Assembly (NCBI RefSeq): GCF_011752995.1
Contig: NZ_VWWL01000012.1
Span: 148,915 to 212,914 of the forward strand
DNA: 64,000 nucleotides
Origin: Burkholderia sp. Ax-1724
GTDB taxonomy: Bacteria > Pseudomonadota > Gammaproteobacteria > Burkholderiales > Burkholderiaceae
Direction of reading: 5' to 3'
Positions 63,813 through 64,000 of this stretch are shown piece by piece. The translations under genes were made by a program, and so were the position numbers. Under the pieces are notes generated by a model. The model did no database searches, had not been told where the DNA came from, and saw nothing but the letters and a program-made list of their open reading frames with translations. The stretch's first letter is position 1; the number at the start of each line of letters is the position of its first letter.

Positions 63813-64000
63813 TCACATATTCGGGTAGTTCGGCCCGCCACCACCTTCCGGCGTGACCCATACGATGTTTTGTGTCGGGTCCTTGATGTCGCAGGTCTTG
63901 CAGTGCACGCAGTTCTGCGCATTGATCACAAGCCGCTCGTTGCCTTCATCGTTCTTGACGAATTCATACACGCCAGCGGGGCAGTAGCGCGACTCCGGAC
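63813..64000 (-). CDS. Electron-transfer-flavoprotein:ubiquinone oxidoreductase, C-terminus
   Basis: Only the last 62 codons lie in the window; the gene continues past the right edge and no start codon is visible. The translation reads ESRYCPAGVYEFV, NCVHCKTCDIKDPTQNIVW and ends GGGGPNYPNM. The CxxCxxC group plus the earlier cysteine bind the 4Fe-4S cluster of ETF-QO, which passes electrons from ETF to ubiquinone in the inner membrane during acyl-CoA oxidation. Confidence 0.95.
   Translation of the reverse strand, partial: PESRYCPAGVYEFVKNDEGNERLVINAQNCVHCKTCDIKDPTQNIVWVTPEGGGGPNYPNM

Overview
The window looks like a chromosomal segment of a high-GC betaproteobacterium of the Burkholderiaceae, most likely Paraburkholderia or a close relative. 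This rests on the very GC-rich coding style, the protein families present (short-chain LIV transporter, UPF0761/YihY, DUF2069, Mpo1-like DUF962, DUF1656/FUSC pump, LplT-PlsC fusion) and the gene neighbourhoods. The species call is inference from recall, not from a search. No rRNA, tRNA, CRISPR array, transposase or integrase was found.

Layout. 1-11.3 kb holds mostly housekeeping and metabolic genes: the tail of an RBBP9-like hydrolase, a CaiB/BaiF CoA-transferase, alaS, a LysR regulator divergent from a YbfB/YjiJ-type MFS carrier, a threonine aldolase, a Nudix hydrolase, an iron-type alcohol dehydrogenase and a 4HBT thioesterase. 11.3-15.1 kb is a tight livHMGF-type operon without a binding-protein gene; its two ATPases carry substitutions that fall together in one composite ATP site. 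15.5-18 kb is a large unrecognised lipoprotein built from two copies of one domain.

18-30.3 kb is a complete-looking inositol utilisation island. A leftward operon (binding protein, permease, ATPase, iolC-DUF2090 fusion, iolD, iolE, iolB) diverges from a rightward operon (iolR-type RpiR regulator and two Gfo/Idh/MocA dehydrogenases). A perfect GGAA-N6-TTCC palindrome sits in the shared promoter region. No iolA gene is present in the window.

30.5-41 kb is again core: a TusA-like protein, galU, valS, a UvrD/Rep helicase, an MTA/SAH nucleosidase and a propionyl-CoA synthetase. Between valS and the helicase lies a 170-bp near-perfect inverted repeat around a 239-bp loop. 41.3-43 kb is a small, relatively AT-rich accessory patch with a DUF2778 (Tlde1-like) peptidoglycan-targeting protein, a two-helix membrane protein and an LprI-like secreted protein. 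43.1-51 kb carries an Fsr-type MFS exporter and an AaeAB-like four-gene efflux operon with its divergent LysR regulator.

51-64 kb holds a metallophosphoesterase, a GlcD-type FAD oxidase, DUF2069, WrbA, YihY, an Mpo1-like protein, a hydrolase overlapping an O-acetylhomoserine sulfhydrylase, a CBS protein, an LplT-PlsC fusion, aroC and the C-terminus of ETF-ubiquinone oxidoreductase running off the right edge.
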